Origin: Aegilops tauschii subsp. strangulata
Lineage: Eukaryota > Streptophyta > Magnoliopsida > Poales > Poaceae
NCBI RefSeq assembly: GCF_002575655.3
Contig: NC_053035.3
Span: forward strand, 374,457,792 to 374,521,791
Length of the DNA: 64,000 nucleotides
Reading direction: 5' to 3'
In this document: piece after piece, positions 33,217 to 45,036 of the stretch
Numbering within the stretch: position 1 is the first letter of the stretch
Layout of the letters: each line of letters begins with the position of its first letter
Translations under genes and position numbers: made by a program
The notes under the pieces: generated by a model
The model's input: the letters and a program-made list of their open reading frames with translations, nothing else
What the model was told of the DNA's origin: nothing
Databases searched by the model: none

Positions 33217-34315
33217 ACACTCTGGTGAAGGCCAGGACAGGCCGCATTCGGCGGCTCAACCACTCTCCAGCACGCAAACGTTTTTTACCTTTCCTTCGCA
33301 GGTTCACCTTTGCGCCGACCAGGACGGGCGATATGGAGGCAGCTTGAACGCGCAAGGGAATCCTTAGACATTCCCCGCAATGACCATCCGGCTATACTCC
33401 GGATCCGCACTCAGCTTCTTCCCCCCTGGTCTCAGCAGGTTCCGCGGTCATATTCCTTCTTTATCACATTACCTGTACTCATACGCATAGACGTACTATT
33501 CAAATACAACATATGGATTTATATGACGCTTACCTGCTGTTATTTCTTATTAAAATTCTTTTGTCAAGTGGCATCCGTACACAGCGATATGCCTTAAAAT
33601 ATGCCAGGGGCTTCGTTTTACCCATAACACGGCAATAAAGTCCGAACACCTTCACGGAAGTTCGGCACCCCGAAACTATAGCATTATATGCATCAGCTCC
33701 GAATCATGTCTTGGGTCAATAGTTGGGTTTGCCCGGCTCCCATGTTTTGGTACCTTACGTTCCTCTATATCGGCTAAGGTAGCACTGGGAGAACTACTGC
33801 GATTGTGTCCCGGTTCTTCCAGACGAGCACCTCAGTAGAGAAAGCCGAAAACTGACTGTCATGATACGGCGAGAGCTGGTCAGCTGTTCGAGAGGTTACA
33901 AAATCTTTAAGGATTTCTCCTGCATAATGCCATAACCAATGCAGCGTGCGATGGATCGGTTTTTCTTCCGATCAGGTGCTTATAGAGCCCCCCGTGCGGT
34001 CTTCCGAACACCAGGGGCTGCGCCTACCTTCCTAAAGCTCCTATGGCTAAGTGAGGGTGATAAACCGTTATAGTCCGATTGCCTGGTTCGTTGTGTTGAA
34101 CACCTCCTTCGAAGGACCCAAAACTGGGATAAAGAGTGATCAGTTTTATCCCGAACACCCCCGTACTTCTTACGTGGGGGCAGAAGCCGACGACTGGCCA
34201 ACTCTCAGGATTAATATATAAAACGGCCGCGCAGGAGGATAAACTTTTATATAACAAGCAATAAATAATATAAACGACCTTGTTCAAACATTACAAAGGA
34301 CAACATGATTTGCAT
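33217..34315. other. Non-coding interior of element F
   Basis: No supported gene on either strand. It lies where RT and integrase would be in an autonomous relative and ends at the 3' side of the antisense gene. Confidence 0.6.
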
Positions 34316-37300
34316 TCATGGAAATATAATGTCCTTGGTACATAGCTCCGCTGCAAGGTAGGATCCTTTCAGGACACTCTCATAATATAATTCAGGCTTG
34401 CGGTGCTCCTTCCCCTTTGGCGGTCCTTCGGTCATCAGCTTTTCAGCATCCATCTTCCCCCAGTGCACCTTTGCGTGGGCGAAGGCCATTCACGCACCTT
34501 CTATATAGACCGACCGCTTGATGACATCAAGTCGAGGGCAGGCACTCACAAGCCGCTTCACGAGCCCGAAGTAGCTGCTTGGAATCGGCTCGGCGGGCCA
34601 TAGCCGGATAATCATATCCTTCATGTCCAGTTCCGCCGCCTTATGCAGTTCGATCAGCTGTTTCAGTTGATCAACAAAGGGCACCGGATAATTCGGTGCC
34701 AAATACTGCGACCAGACGAGCTTATCCGCAATGTTCTTTTCTTCGGCTCGGTAGAATTGGGCGGCATCTAATATGATGCGGGGCAGCTCGGCAAATACCC
34801 CTGAGAAATCCGAATTCAAAATTAGAAACATAATTTTCCCCTCAAATACTTGCTTTACATGGAAAAAGCCTAACCCGCCGCGATCTTTCTCGCCTCTTGG
34901 ATCCCCTGCAGGGCGCTTTGGGTTTCCCCCCGGGCATCGTTCGTGGCCTGATGCGCCTTGGTGAGTTCGGATTTTTTCTCCGTTAAACTCTGCTCCAAGG
35001 TCTCGCATTTCCTCACGACCTCTTGCAGGTCCTGCTCAGCTTTAATAACCATGGCCTCATGCTTCTCATGAAGAGCCTGCTTTGTGGCTGCCTTTTTCTC
35101 GGCCTCGGCCACAGCCTTCTTAAGAGCCTCGACTTCGGTCACCATCCCTAGCGCAAATCGTGAAGCTTATTTCATCATACTGAAAATTCATTCGCAATAA
35201 ACGCGAACAAGACTTGTGCATACCTTGTTTATCCCCCAACTGGCCAAGTTCTTCTTTGGCCCGCTCCAGATTTTGATTCAGTCCGGAGATCTCCGCAGTA
35301 TGAGCGGCAGCAGCCGCTACAGACGCCTGCTTATACAGAAGAGAAATAGATGTCATTCAATGAGTCTTCCTGCGAACATAAATTTGATCCTCTGTCCGGT
35401 TCTTTCTTTCACCGAACAGTGTATCAGGGGCTACTATCCATACCATGACACTCTTCGAAACCTCATAAAACATACCTCAAAACCTTTTATAAGGCTGATA
35501 CAGGCTCCATTCAGTCCACTCTCAGCAGACTGAATCTTCTCAATCACCGCACCCATAAGGGCACGGTGTTCATCGATGATGGAGGCGCTCTTCAGCGCCA
35601 CCAACAAAGCATCCGACACCTCTGGTTGGACAGAGGTTGCCGGTGTAACAGGCATGTCCCCTCCAGCTAAGAGAGGCTTCCTGCCTGATTCTGGAGCCGT
35701 ATTGGTCTCCGGAACTGTATCCGGCTGGGAGCCGAATTCCAGATGGCCCCCGCCGTCAGCTCACATGGGAATTTTCTCCCCCACGTGTCCGGCCCCAGAA
35801 GTTTGACCTCCAGGCACCGCCTTCACGGTCTTTTCCTCTCCTCCTTGGTCGGGGTCCTTACGGGATGAAGCCTCGGTGTTATGCACCTGTTTGGAGGAAG
35901 GGGCCTTTGGGGGCGTCCCGCTCTCCATAGCATCCGAGCTCAGCGAATCCTCTGATGAGGATTGTTTGGTACGGGACCTCGCCGGACTACAAAAAATATG
36001 GCTCAGGTTAAAATACTATGCCATGATGAGTCTGAACGCATAAACGTACTCGGATTTTATATACTCACGAGTTCACCAGGGGCTGGGCCCTGGGATCCCA
36101 CGCCGGGCCGCTGTCGGTGGCGGCAGTGGACTCCTCCGGAAGAGGAGCCATTCCCCTTTTGGGCGGCTCGGCCTCCAAGTGTACGGAGATCGTCCTCTTC
36201 TTTCTTCCCCCCACAGGGGATTCATCTTCGTCCTCCTCCTCGTCCTCTTCGGAGGCGGAACGGGCATTAGAGCCTTCAGATATTGTGTCCGAAGTGCCGC
36301 GGCGACGAAGGCCGCCTCGGGTCTTTTTGGCCTCCTTCTCGGCCGTCTTCTTCGGCACCTTGTAAGGCGCCGGGACCAGCATCTTCGTCAGAAGTGGGAT
36401 GGCCGGTTCTTCGGGCAGTGGGGCCGGATAATGGATCCGCTCCGCCTTCTTCGTCCAGCCGTGGGAGAGTTGTATAAAACACGTTAAGCGCTTCCTTTGG
36501 GTTACGCGGATAAAAAGTATGATGGCTTACCGAACTTGCAGGGCGGGACAATTGGTACCCGCGGTCCTCGGCGGCGTCCGGCCATGATTTGCTGGACTTG
36601 AAAAGCACCTTCCAGATGTCCTTGTGCAAGGAGCCGAATAGCTCTCGTAAGGTTTGGTGCTTGGCTGGATCGAATTCCCATAGATTGCAAGTCCGGTGTT
36701 GACAAGGCAGGATCCGGCGAACTAACATCACCTGGACTACATTGACAAGTTCAATGTTGTTGTCTCCCATATCTTTAACGCGCGCCTGGAGCACCGACAG
36801 TTCGTCGGACGAGGACCAGTCCAGGCCCTTCTTGACCCAGGATGTAAGCCGCAGGGGGTACCGGATTGAAACTCGGGAATAGCGGCCCATTCCGTGCCGC
36901 GCGGCTTAGTGATATAAAACCACTGTTGTTGCCACTCCTTGACAGAATCGTTAAAGGTTCCTGTTGGCCATATGACATTGGGCATCTTGCTCACCATAGC
37001 GCCCCCGCACTCGGCGTGCTCGCCGCGCACTACCTTGGGCTTCACATTAAAAATCTTCAGCCATAAGCCGAAGTGTGGCGAGATGCGGAGAAAAGCCTCG
37101 CACATGACAATGAATGTCGAGATGTTGAGGAAGGAATTAGGGGACAGATCGTGAAGATCGATCCCATAGTAATACATGATGCCACGAACGAACGGGTGGA
37201 GGGGAAACCCTAGCCCGCAGACAAAGTGAGAGGAATACAACCCTCTCGTGGGGTTCCGGAGTAGGGACGATCTGTCCCGCCGTCGGGAGACGGTGGCTGA

Positions 37301-37397
37301 TTTTCTTGGCCAGATACCCGGCCTCCCGAAGCTTTTTGATATCCTTCTCCTGGACGGTAGAGGCCATCCATTTGCCTCCTGCTCCGGATCCGGACAT
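34316..37397 (-). pseudogene. Antisense six-exon gene of element F (putative gypsy-type transposon protein family)
   Basis: Proposed exons (minus): 37397-36531; about 36450-36069; 35987-35476; 35326-35224; 35147-34875; 34800-34316. Introns 2 to 5 have GT...AG ends (for example donor GTATGT after 35476, acceptor TTTTTTTGTAG before 35987); intron 1 has donor GTAAGC, but its expected acceptor reads CACGG. Exon 1 starts MSGSGAGGKW and contains FPLHPFVRGIMYYYGIDLHD and FGLWLKIFNVKPK, as in proteins annotated 'putative gypsy type transposon' (Pfam Transposase_28). Exon 2 is acidic with a basic KKTRGGLRRR patch; exons 4 and 5 form a long Glu/Lys/Ala coiled coil; exon 6 has FAELPRIILDAAQFYRAEE. Damage is light: frameshifts near 37235 and 36860 and in-frame TGA at 35763 and 34492. 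Function unknown. Its strand is opposite to gag, so it needs its own promoter. Confidence 0.75.
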
Positions 37398-37490
37398 TTT
37401 TGGAAGGCCTTTGTGGGCAGAAAAGATGAACGGTTGGGCGCTGGAGCTCGGGCGGAGGGAAGCGTGGGTGCGAATGGGCGTTCTTATCCC

Positions 37491-37498
37491 CTTATAAA
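37491..37498 (-). promoter_or_regulatory. Probable TATA box of the antisense gene
   Basis: Minus-strand TTTATAAG about 95 bp upstream of the ATG at 37397, followed by a C-rich leader with no other ATG. This spacing fits a plant core promoter. Confidence 0.6.
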
Positions 37499-37930
37499 GG
37501 CAGCAGGTATTCTACGCCTCCCCACTTGCCCGGTAAAATCGCTTATCCCCCAAGCGCCATAATTGATTGCGCGGTTGGGTTACTTGCACCCTTATTGATG
37601 AGAATCCCGTGAAAATAGGGACACGATCTTTGCTTCGACAGGAAGTGCCAATAAAACCGCCTCGCAACACGTGCAGTGGCAGGCTCGGAAAAACGGTTCG
37701 TCATGACCAAACCACGGCAGTACGTAACGTTATGAAAAGCTGTCAGCAGATTAGATTTGTGGAAATATTATTCTCTCTACGGTGGTATGTGGAATTTGTT
37801 TTGCAGAGCCGGACACTATCCTCGTGTTCAAAATCTTCTATGGAGTATTCGGAGGAAGAACCCGCCTTGCAATGCCGAAGACAATCTGCGCGCCGGACTC
37901 ATCGTCATTGAAGCCTGGTTCAGGGGCTAC
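37499..37930 (+). other. Non-coding tail of element F with purine-rich end
   Basis: No gene. It ends CAGGGGCTAC next to the 3' LTR, the likely second-strand priming tract. The block around 37610-37690 resembles element K near 17020. Confidence 0.6.
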
Positions 37931-38400
37931 TGAGGGAGTCCTGGATTAGGGGGTCCTCGGACAGCCAAACTATATTCTTTGGCCGGACTGTTGGATCATG
38001 AAGATACAAGATTGAAGACTTCGACCCGTGTCCGGATGGGACTCTCCTTGGCGTGGAAGGCAAGCTTGGCAATACGGATATGTAGATCTCCTCCCTTGTG
38101 ACCGACTCTATGTAACCCTAGCCCCCTCCGGTGTCTATATAAACCGGAGAGTTTAGTCTGTAGGACAACAACAATCATACCATAGGCTAGCTTCTAGGGT
38201 TTAGCCTCTACGATCTCGTGGTAGATCAACTCTTGTAATACTCATATCATCAAGATCAATCAAGCAGGAAGTAGGGTATTACCTCCATCGAGAGGGCCCG
38301 AACCTGGGTAAACATCGTGTCCCCCGCCTCCTGTTACCATCCGCCTTAGACGCACAGTTCGGGACCCCCTACCCGAGATCCGCTGGTTTTGACACTGACA
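37931..38400 (+). repeat. 3' LTR of element F
   Basis: 470 bp, same ends as the 5' copy; 16 substitutions and one indel by hand count. Confidence 0.93.
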
Positions 38401-38523
38401 GATGGGCTTGCGCGTGTTGTGAGTAGACAGATGGATCACAGACGGGCCTTAAGCCTGAGACACTAGCCTAGTACTAACCACTAAATAAACTTATTGGATC
38501 TCAGGGGTGCCTCCTATTGGTAC
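38401..38523. other. Host DNA between F and G
   Basis: GATGG target copy of F, then about 118 bp without features. It is continuous with the segment ending at 25539 before F inserted. GGTAC at 38519-38523 is the expected left target copy of G. Confidence 0.6.
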
Positions 38524-39022
38524 TGTTGGGGATATAACTCCGAGGTATGACCCGCCCAGGAGGGTCCGAGTCACACCGTTGGCGGCTTAAGGTGAGAAGG
38601 TCCGAGATGTCTGAAGGCCCAAGACCCAGAGATGACTTAGGGCCCAAAAGTGTGAACCGCCACATGATAGCTTGTTCTGTAAGGCAGGTTTAGTTAGAAA
38701 CCGAGCCGGTCACGTTTGTGTGAGCCGGTCTGGACTTTGTAAGCCGTCGGGCATCAACCTATATATAAAGGGGTGACCCGGCGGCGAGTTAACTTGAGAG
38801 ACAACCAATCGAGAACTAGGTCAAGCGTATTCGCTCCCTTGTAATTGAAACTCAAGCAATACAACCAGATGCAGGACGTAGGCTTGTACCTCGATGAGAG
38901 GGGCCGAACCTGGGTAAACTCTGTGTGTCCTTTTTCCCGTTCAACCCTTTAAGCTAACCTAGTGCGATGGCTCCACACCTAAGTCCTTTTGCTAGGACAT
39001 CTGCCGTGTTAAGTCCATGATA
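38524..39022 (+). repeat. 5' LTR of element G
   Basis: About 499 bp, from TGTTGGGGATATAACTCCGA to CCATGATA; the final CA appears mutated to TA, so the end is set by the primer-binding site. No second copy is in the window. Confidence 0.75.
38760..38768 (+). promoter_or_regulatory. Probable TATA box of G LTR
   Basis: TATATATAAAGGGG about 240 bp into the LTR. Confidence 0.65.
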
Positions 39023-39024
39023 GT

Positions 39025-39042
39025 TGGCGCCCACCGTGGGGC
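39025..39042 (+). other. Primer-binding site of element G
   Basis: TGGCGCCCACCGTGGGGC two to three bases after the LTR, a primer-site sequence common in grass Tat-type elements. Confidence 0.75.
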
Positions 39043-39099
39043 CAGAGCACGGTGGTTTCGAGTTGTTCAAGGGCAACTTCGCAGGGATCAAGGGATACG

Positions 39100-41607
39100 C
39101 CATGGGCCGGATGACCAAGAGCCGCCGCGGCAAGCTCTACATCGACGACGCCGGCTGGGGCCCCGAGGCCGGCTCAATCGAGTATGGGTACCGGGTCCCC
39201 TTCGGCGGGATTCATGTCTTCATCGGCAAGATTGGGGGGTCAGAGCCTGAGCTGGACTTCTGCGCCGACACGATCGAGACGGCTCAGCGTGCACGATCCA
39301 CTAAGATCAACCCGCCAAGAAGCCTTCCTTCATCTTTTTTTCATGGGGCGGATCTCGAAGAAGGTTATATGTCAGGTGGAGATACATTCATTTATTCAGG
39401 TGATGATTCCTCAACCGGTGAAACTGAATTGATCTACCAATTGCAAGACGACGGGCTTGGGGGTTGTTCCGATGGTGACAGTATTCCAGACTCCTATGAT
39501 CCGTCGAGCAGGGCTGCTATTTTCATGGCTGGTATGCAACAGATAATGAATTCATCAACTGCTGTGGCTATGACTTCCGCTTCTCAGCTACTGCGACGGC
39601 CGGGGCGAGCAGCCCAGTGCGCCCGCCGGCTCAGGTTTTATCTGAACTCTTGGATGCTCTGGCAACTCTTTTAGCTGCAGAGGTGACTCCGGTGACTCAA
39701 GCATAGCACAATACTGATGTTGCAAAGCTACGGGATGAGATAGCTCAGGCTAATGAGGCACCTAGTGCTGAGAATGATAGGATGGTAATGGAGTGAGCTG
39801 CGCTTGAAGCTGAATCCCAGTGAATCTAGGCAGAGTCTTTTCGGCTCACTTTGGACCAGAAAACTTCAAATGCCGTTATGAGGAGAAGGCACCAGACCCG
39901 TCTGCCCACAGAGTTTGAGGCAAGAAATCTTTTCAACACGCCCGGGGCAGGAACGGGTAACCCGCGCAGCGTAACCCAGGTCTCAGAACCACCCGTGGCT
40001 AGGACGACGGCTCAACCGCGCGTAACAGACTTCCCTCGTTTGAATTTAACCCCGCCTCAGCCAGTGTTAACACCGCTGGGTCATTTTTCCAACCCCCTGG
40101 ATAACATGATCGTCGCGGCTTCGCGATTGGCGGCTCTTCCCGTTGAAGGCGAGTCTCCTGCTGCGATGGAGATACGAAGGGCAGGGGAGCTTCTTCAGAC
40201 AGCAGTAGCTCAGCAGCCGGCTTACTCTTACAGTCGTGACCGGATTCATTCAACCCCACGTCAAAGTCGGAGTTATAGCAGGCATATTGAGTTGCCAGCG
40301 GTTTCCATCAGCGAGCGGCATCGGCGCCAGCCGCATGGGCATGACCCGCCGCGTGACGATAATAATGCCCAGGCTTTATTAGATCAGGCCAGAGCACGTC
40401 AAGAGGTAGAGCTAGCGGCTCATCAGCAGCTCCAACGTAGCCTGTTAGCGTCTATAGAAGCCGGGATGACTCCCAGGACAGTTGGTGTGCTGTGTTTAGC
40501 GCCGGCCCTTCGCAATGAGCGTTTGCCCAAGGATTTCAAGGGCCCTCGAAAGGTACCTAATTACACTGCGGATCAGCCTGCGGATGCTTGGATTGAGAGC
40601 TACGAGCTAGCCATGGAGATGTTGGATGTCAACAAAGCTGCGTGTGCCAAATATTTCACCATGATGTTGGATGGGTCGGCTCGCACCTGGCTAAAAGGAT
40701 TGCCCCCCTAATTCCATCAACTCATGGACTGAATTAAAAAGATGTGTTTCATTCAGAATTTTAAAGACACATGTAAGCAGCCTCTGCCGATCATCGACCT
40801 AGACACTTGCATCCAGCGTGAGGATGAGTCAACCACCCATTGGGTTCGCCAGGTCTCAGCTATTATCCACTCGTCGGATAACATCAACGTTGGTTCCGCT
40901 GTTTTAATTTTGGAGAAAAAATGCTGGTTTATTCCACTCAAACAGAAGCTGGGGCGGCTCAAACGTCATTGCAATGACATGGCAGAGCTCATGGCGGCTC
41001 TTATCAAATACGCCAACTCAGACAACACTAAGGATCCCAATTCAGACGAGGAAAAATCCGATAAGGGAAAGAAGAATGGCAAGGGACAGCAGCAGAGTAC
41101 GACAGGTCAGAACCAAGGTAACAATGGTAAACGCAAGCACACTGACGGCGGGTCAGACTTTGTGGCTAATGCTAATGCACAGAACAACAATTGTCGTCAT
41201 AAGGGGAGGCCACAACACCAGTTTGAAGAGTCGAAGATTAACTTAGAGGCGATGTTGAAGGCACCATGCCCGAAGCATAGCCATCATGATAAGCCGTCAA
41301 CTCACCTATGGAAAATTGTCATATCATGAGGGAGTATAAGAATTTCATCTTTCACCAGGACCACAATAACGGTAATGGCCCGCACGACGGGTCAGGCTCC
41401 GGCTCTCACGGGCCCGGTTTTGGAGGTGGCGGCTCAAACTCTGGTTTTCAAGGCCAGGGGCAGCAAAGGCGGTTTCAATTAGCACCCGGTCAGGGCAATC
41501 AGCAGCAGCAGTCCAGGTATCAGAGTAATCCAAAGCAGCTGAATAGCGGCCAATATCATGTTTTTACCACGAGCCTGTGCAAGAGAGATCAGAAGGTTCA
41601 TAAATGA
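39100..41607 (+). pseudogene. Element G gag (broken)
   Basis: From MGRMTKSRRGKLYIDDAGWG near 39100 there is an N-terminal domain with YRVPFGGIHVFIGKIGG, broken near 39640. A 286-codon piece (39851-40711) holds a long linker and the start of a capsid domain (NYTADQPADAWIESYELAME, ending ARTWLKGLPP). The next piece (40742-41329) continues it and ends in a Lys/Gln/Asn-rich stretch with a CRHKGRPQHQ-like remnant, then a Gly/Gln-rich part to 41607. Stops near 39675, 40711 and 41329 divide it. Confidence 0.8.
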
Positions 41608-41619
41608 GCGGTGAGCGCG

Positions 41620-43284
41620 GTTGAGCCGGCAATCCCTCGATACTTATGATGGTCAAAGCATCCCATTGTATGGAGCCGTGAGGATCACCCGCCCCGGGTT
41701 GACAACCCAGGTCAGCTGGCTTTGGTGGTTGCCCCTCAGGTTGGGGATTACAACTTCACTAAAGTGCTTATGGACGGAGGCAGCAGTATTAATATCCTTT
41801 TTATGATACTTTTTGCCGGATGAATTTAAGTGACAAAGATCTTAAGGCGTCCTCTATAGTCTTTCATGGGGTGCTGCCTGGTAAGTCGGCCTATTCGGTG
41901 GGCAGATAGCCTTTGAAGTGGATTTTGGCAATGAACATGATTATAGGGCTGAGACATTGAATTTTGAAGTGGTTAAAATCAAGAGCCCTTATCATGCTTT
42001 GTTTGGACGGCCGGCTTATGTCAAGTTTATGGCGCGGCCTTGTTATGTGTATTTGCAACTGAAGATGCCGGGTCGCAAGGGAACCATCACTGTTCATGGT
42101 GATAGGAAGATAGCCTTGGAATGTGAGGAAGGTGATGTTGCTTATGCTGAGTCTGCTTGTGCCACGGAGGAACATAAGTTTTACAAAGACAACGTTGACC
42201 CGACGGATATGACTCCATTGAAGATACCAACTACAGAGCATGACCCTTTGTTGAAGTTTAAATCGGCGGATGATACCAAACAGGTGGATTTTGTCCCTGG
42301 CGACTCATCTCAGCAGTTTATTATCAGTGCCAACATGGATCCGAAATAGGAAAGGGTGCTCATCGAGTTCATCCATGAGAATCGGGACATCTTTGCATGG
42401 AAGCCTTCAGACATGCTAGGTGTACCGAGGGAACTCGCTGAGCACACTCTCAATATTGATCCAAAGTTTAAACCGGTCAATCAATTCCTTCGTTGTTTTA
42501 ATGAAGAGAGGCGCAAGTCCATTGGAGAAGAAGTGGCCAAGCTCTTGGTGGCCGGGTTCATTGTTGAAGTCTTTCATCCTGAGTGGTTGGCTAATCCGGT
42601 GCTGGTACTTAAGAAAAACGGCACCTGGCGCATGTGTGTGGATTACACGGACCTTAATAAAGCTTGTCCAGCTGATCCTTTTGCTCTCCCCCGTATTGAT
42701 CAGATCATTGATGCTACGGCGGGTTGTGAGCGTTCGAGCTTTTTAGATGCTTATTCTGGTTATCATCAGATCAAAATGGCAGTTAAAGACTAGGAGAAGA
42801 CATCTTTCATCACTCCTTTTGGAGCCTTTTGCTATGTGTCTATGCCCTTTGGGCTCAAGAGTGCCCAGGTGACTTATCAGCGTTGTGTTCAAAATTGCCT
42901 TCACATCCAGATAGGACGCAATGTTCATGCTTATGTGGATCATATTGTGGTGAAATCCAGGAAGAAGGAAACCTTGCTAGATGATTGAAAGGAAACCTTT
43001 GACAACCTCAGGGTCTACAAGATGATGCTTAACCCGGCCAAATGTGTTTTTGGTGTGCCAGCAGGCAAGCTTTTGGGTTTCCTGGTCTCAGAGGGAGGTA
43101 TTGAAGCTAACCCGGAGAAAATCAAGGATATCACTTCCTTGGCTAAGCCGGCGTGTATTAATGATGTCCAGCGTCTGGCGGGTCACATTGCGGCCTTAAG
43201 CCGGTTCATAAGCCGTCTGGGAGAAAAGGCTATTCCTCTATATCAGATGATGAAGAAAATAGATCACTTTATCTGGAGTGATGC
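41620..43284 (+). pseudogene. Element G protease and reverse transcriptase (broken, catalytic Asp lost)
   Basis: Protease: VLMDGGSSINILF near 41765, frameshift right after, then GNEHDYRAETLNFEVV and a Tat-type linker to 42349, where a TAG stops it. RT: 42356-42793 with WRMCVDYTDLNKACPADPF and FLDAYSGYHQI, stop TAG at 42791-42793, then EKTSFITPFGAFCYVSMPFG. The catalytic box is YVDH at 42932-42943 instead of YVDD (GAT CAT), so the second Asp is missing. Another stop lies near 42987. The connection reads to FIWSDA at 43284, where H was inserted. The enzyme cannot be active. Confidence 0.85.
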
Positions 43285-45020
43285 TGTTGGAAATATGCCC
43301 TAGAGGCAATAATAAATTGGTTATTATTATATTTCCTTATTCATGATAATCGTTTATTATCCATGCTAGAATTGTATTGATAGGAAACTCAGATACATGT
43401 GTGGATACATAGACAACACCATGTCCCTAGTAAGCCTCTAGTTGACTAGCTCGTTGATCAATAGATGGTTACGGTTTCCTGACCATGGACATTGGATGTC
43501 GTTGATAACGGGATCACATCATTAGGAGAATGATGTGATGGACAAGACCCAATCCTAAGCATAGCATAAAAGATCGTGTAGTTTCGTTTGCTAGAGCTTT
43601 TCCAATGTCAAGTATCTTTTCCTTAGACCATGAGATCGTGCAACTCCCGGACACCGTAGGAGTGCTTTGGGTGTGCCAAACGTCACAACGTAACTGGGTG
43701 ACTATAAAGGTGCACTACGGGTATCTCCGAAAGTGTCTGTTGGGTTGGCACGGATCAAGACTGGGATTTGTCACTCCGTGTGACGGAGAGGTATCTCTGG
43801 GCCCACTCGGTAATGCATCATCATAATGAGCTCAATGTGACTAAGGCGTTAGTCACGGGATCATGCATTGCGGTACGAGTAAAGAGACTTGCCGGTAACG
43901 AGATTGAACAAGGTATTGGGATACCGACGATCGAATCTCGGGCAAGTAACATACCGATTGACAAAGGGAATTGCATACGGGATTGATTGAATCCTCGACA
44001 CCGACGTTCATCTGATGAGATCATCGTGGAACATGTGGGAGCCAACATGGCTATCCAGATCCCGCTGTTGGTTATTGACCGGAGAGGCGTCTCGGTCATG
44101 TCTGCATGTCTCCCGAACCCGTAGGGTCTACACACTTAAGGTTCGGTGACGCTAGGGTTGTAGAGATATATGTATGCGGAAACCCAAAAGTTGTTCGGAG
44201 TCCCGGATGAGATCCCGGACGTCACGAGAGGTTCCGGAATGGTCCGGAGGTGAAGAATTATATATAGGAAGTCAAGTTTCGGCCACCGGGAAAGTTTCGG
44301 GGGTTACCGGTATTGTACCGGGACCACCGGAAGGGTCCCGGGGGTCCATCGGGTGGGGCCACCTATCCCGGAGGGCCCCATGGGCTGAAAGTGGAAGGGA
44401 ACCAGCCCCTAGTGGGCTGGGCGCCCCCCATGGGCCTCCCCCCATGCGCCTAGGGTTGGGAACCCTAGGGTGGGGGGGCTTCCCCCTTGCCTTGGGGGGC
44501 AAGGCAACCCCTTTCCCCCTTTGGCCGCCGCCCCCCCCCCCTTGAGATCTCATCTCTAGGGCCGGCGCCCCACCCCCCCCCCAGGGGGCCTATATAAAGG
44601 GGGGGAGGGAGGGCAGCAACACACAGCCTTGGGCGCCTCCCTCCTCCCCTGCAACACCTCTCTCTCTCTCTCTCGCAGAAGCTTGGCGAAGCCCTGCCGG
44701 AGACCCGCTACATCCACCACCACGCCGTCGTGCTGCTGGATCTCCATCAAACTCTCCTTCCCCCTTGCTGGATCAAGAAGGAGGAGACGTCGCTGCACCG
44801 TACGTGTGTTGAACGCGGAGGTGTCGTTCGTTCGGCACTCTGTCATCGGTGATTTGGATCACGGCGAGTACGACTCCGTCATCCACGTTCATTGGAACGC
44901 TTCCGCTCGCGATCTACAAGGGTATGTAGATGCACTCCTTTCCCCACGTTGCTAGTAGACTCCATAGATGCATCTTGGTGAGCGTAGGAAAATTTTAAAA
45001 TTATGCTACGATTCCCAACA
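43285..45020 (+). repeat. 5' LTR of element H
   Basis: 1736 bp, TGTTGGAAATATGCCCTAGA to CTACGATTCCCAACA. This start is diagnostic for the BARE1/WIS/Angela group. Confidence 0.95.
44591..44598 (+). promoter_or_regulatory. TATA box of H LTR
   Basis: TATATAAA in GGGCCTATATAAAGGGGG; the 3' copy is at 51452-51459. Confidence 0.75.
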
Positions 45021-45036
45021 GTGGCATCATGAGCCA
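45021..45036 (+). other. Primer-binding site of H (degenerate)
   Basis: GTGGCATCATGAGCC right after the LTR resembles TGGTATCAGAGCC, the initiator-tRNA-Met site of copia elements, with changes. Confidence 0.65.

Larger units (their letters stand above)
25540..38400 (+). mobile_element. Element F: gag-protease gypsy-type retrotransposon with antisense gene, lacking RT and integrase
   Basis: Complete: LTRs 25540-26008 and 37931-38400, target duplication GATGG at 25535-25539 and 38401-38405. Internal order: primer-binding site, gag, protease (split by a CACTA transposon at 29026-32958), about 1.1 kb non-coding, an antisense multi-exon gene (37397 down to 34316), non-coding tail, purine-rich CAGGGGCTAC, 3' LTR. 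No RT, RNase H or integrase motif was found on either strand, so it depends on another element for copying and insertion. By hand count the two LTRs differ at 16 bases and one indel in about 470, roughly 3.4%; at the usual grass LTR rate of 1.3e-8 per site per year this is near 1.3 million years. Confidence 0.88.

Noticed and set aside
33173..33355. Remnant of RT in element F after the protease
   Set aside because: I looked for YVDD/FMDD, LDLRSGY-like and integrase triads in all frames from 32959 to 34315 and found none.
39017..39250. ORF starting inside the primer-binding site of G
   Set aside because: The start overlaps the LTR/primer junction and the frame is not the gag frame.
44174..44545. 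Proline/glycine-rich ORF, repeated at 51040-51423
   Set aside because: Inside the LTRs of the copia element H; composition effect and duplicated because the LTR is.
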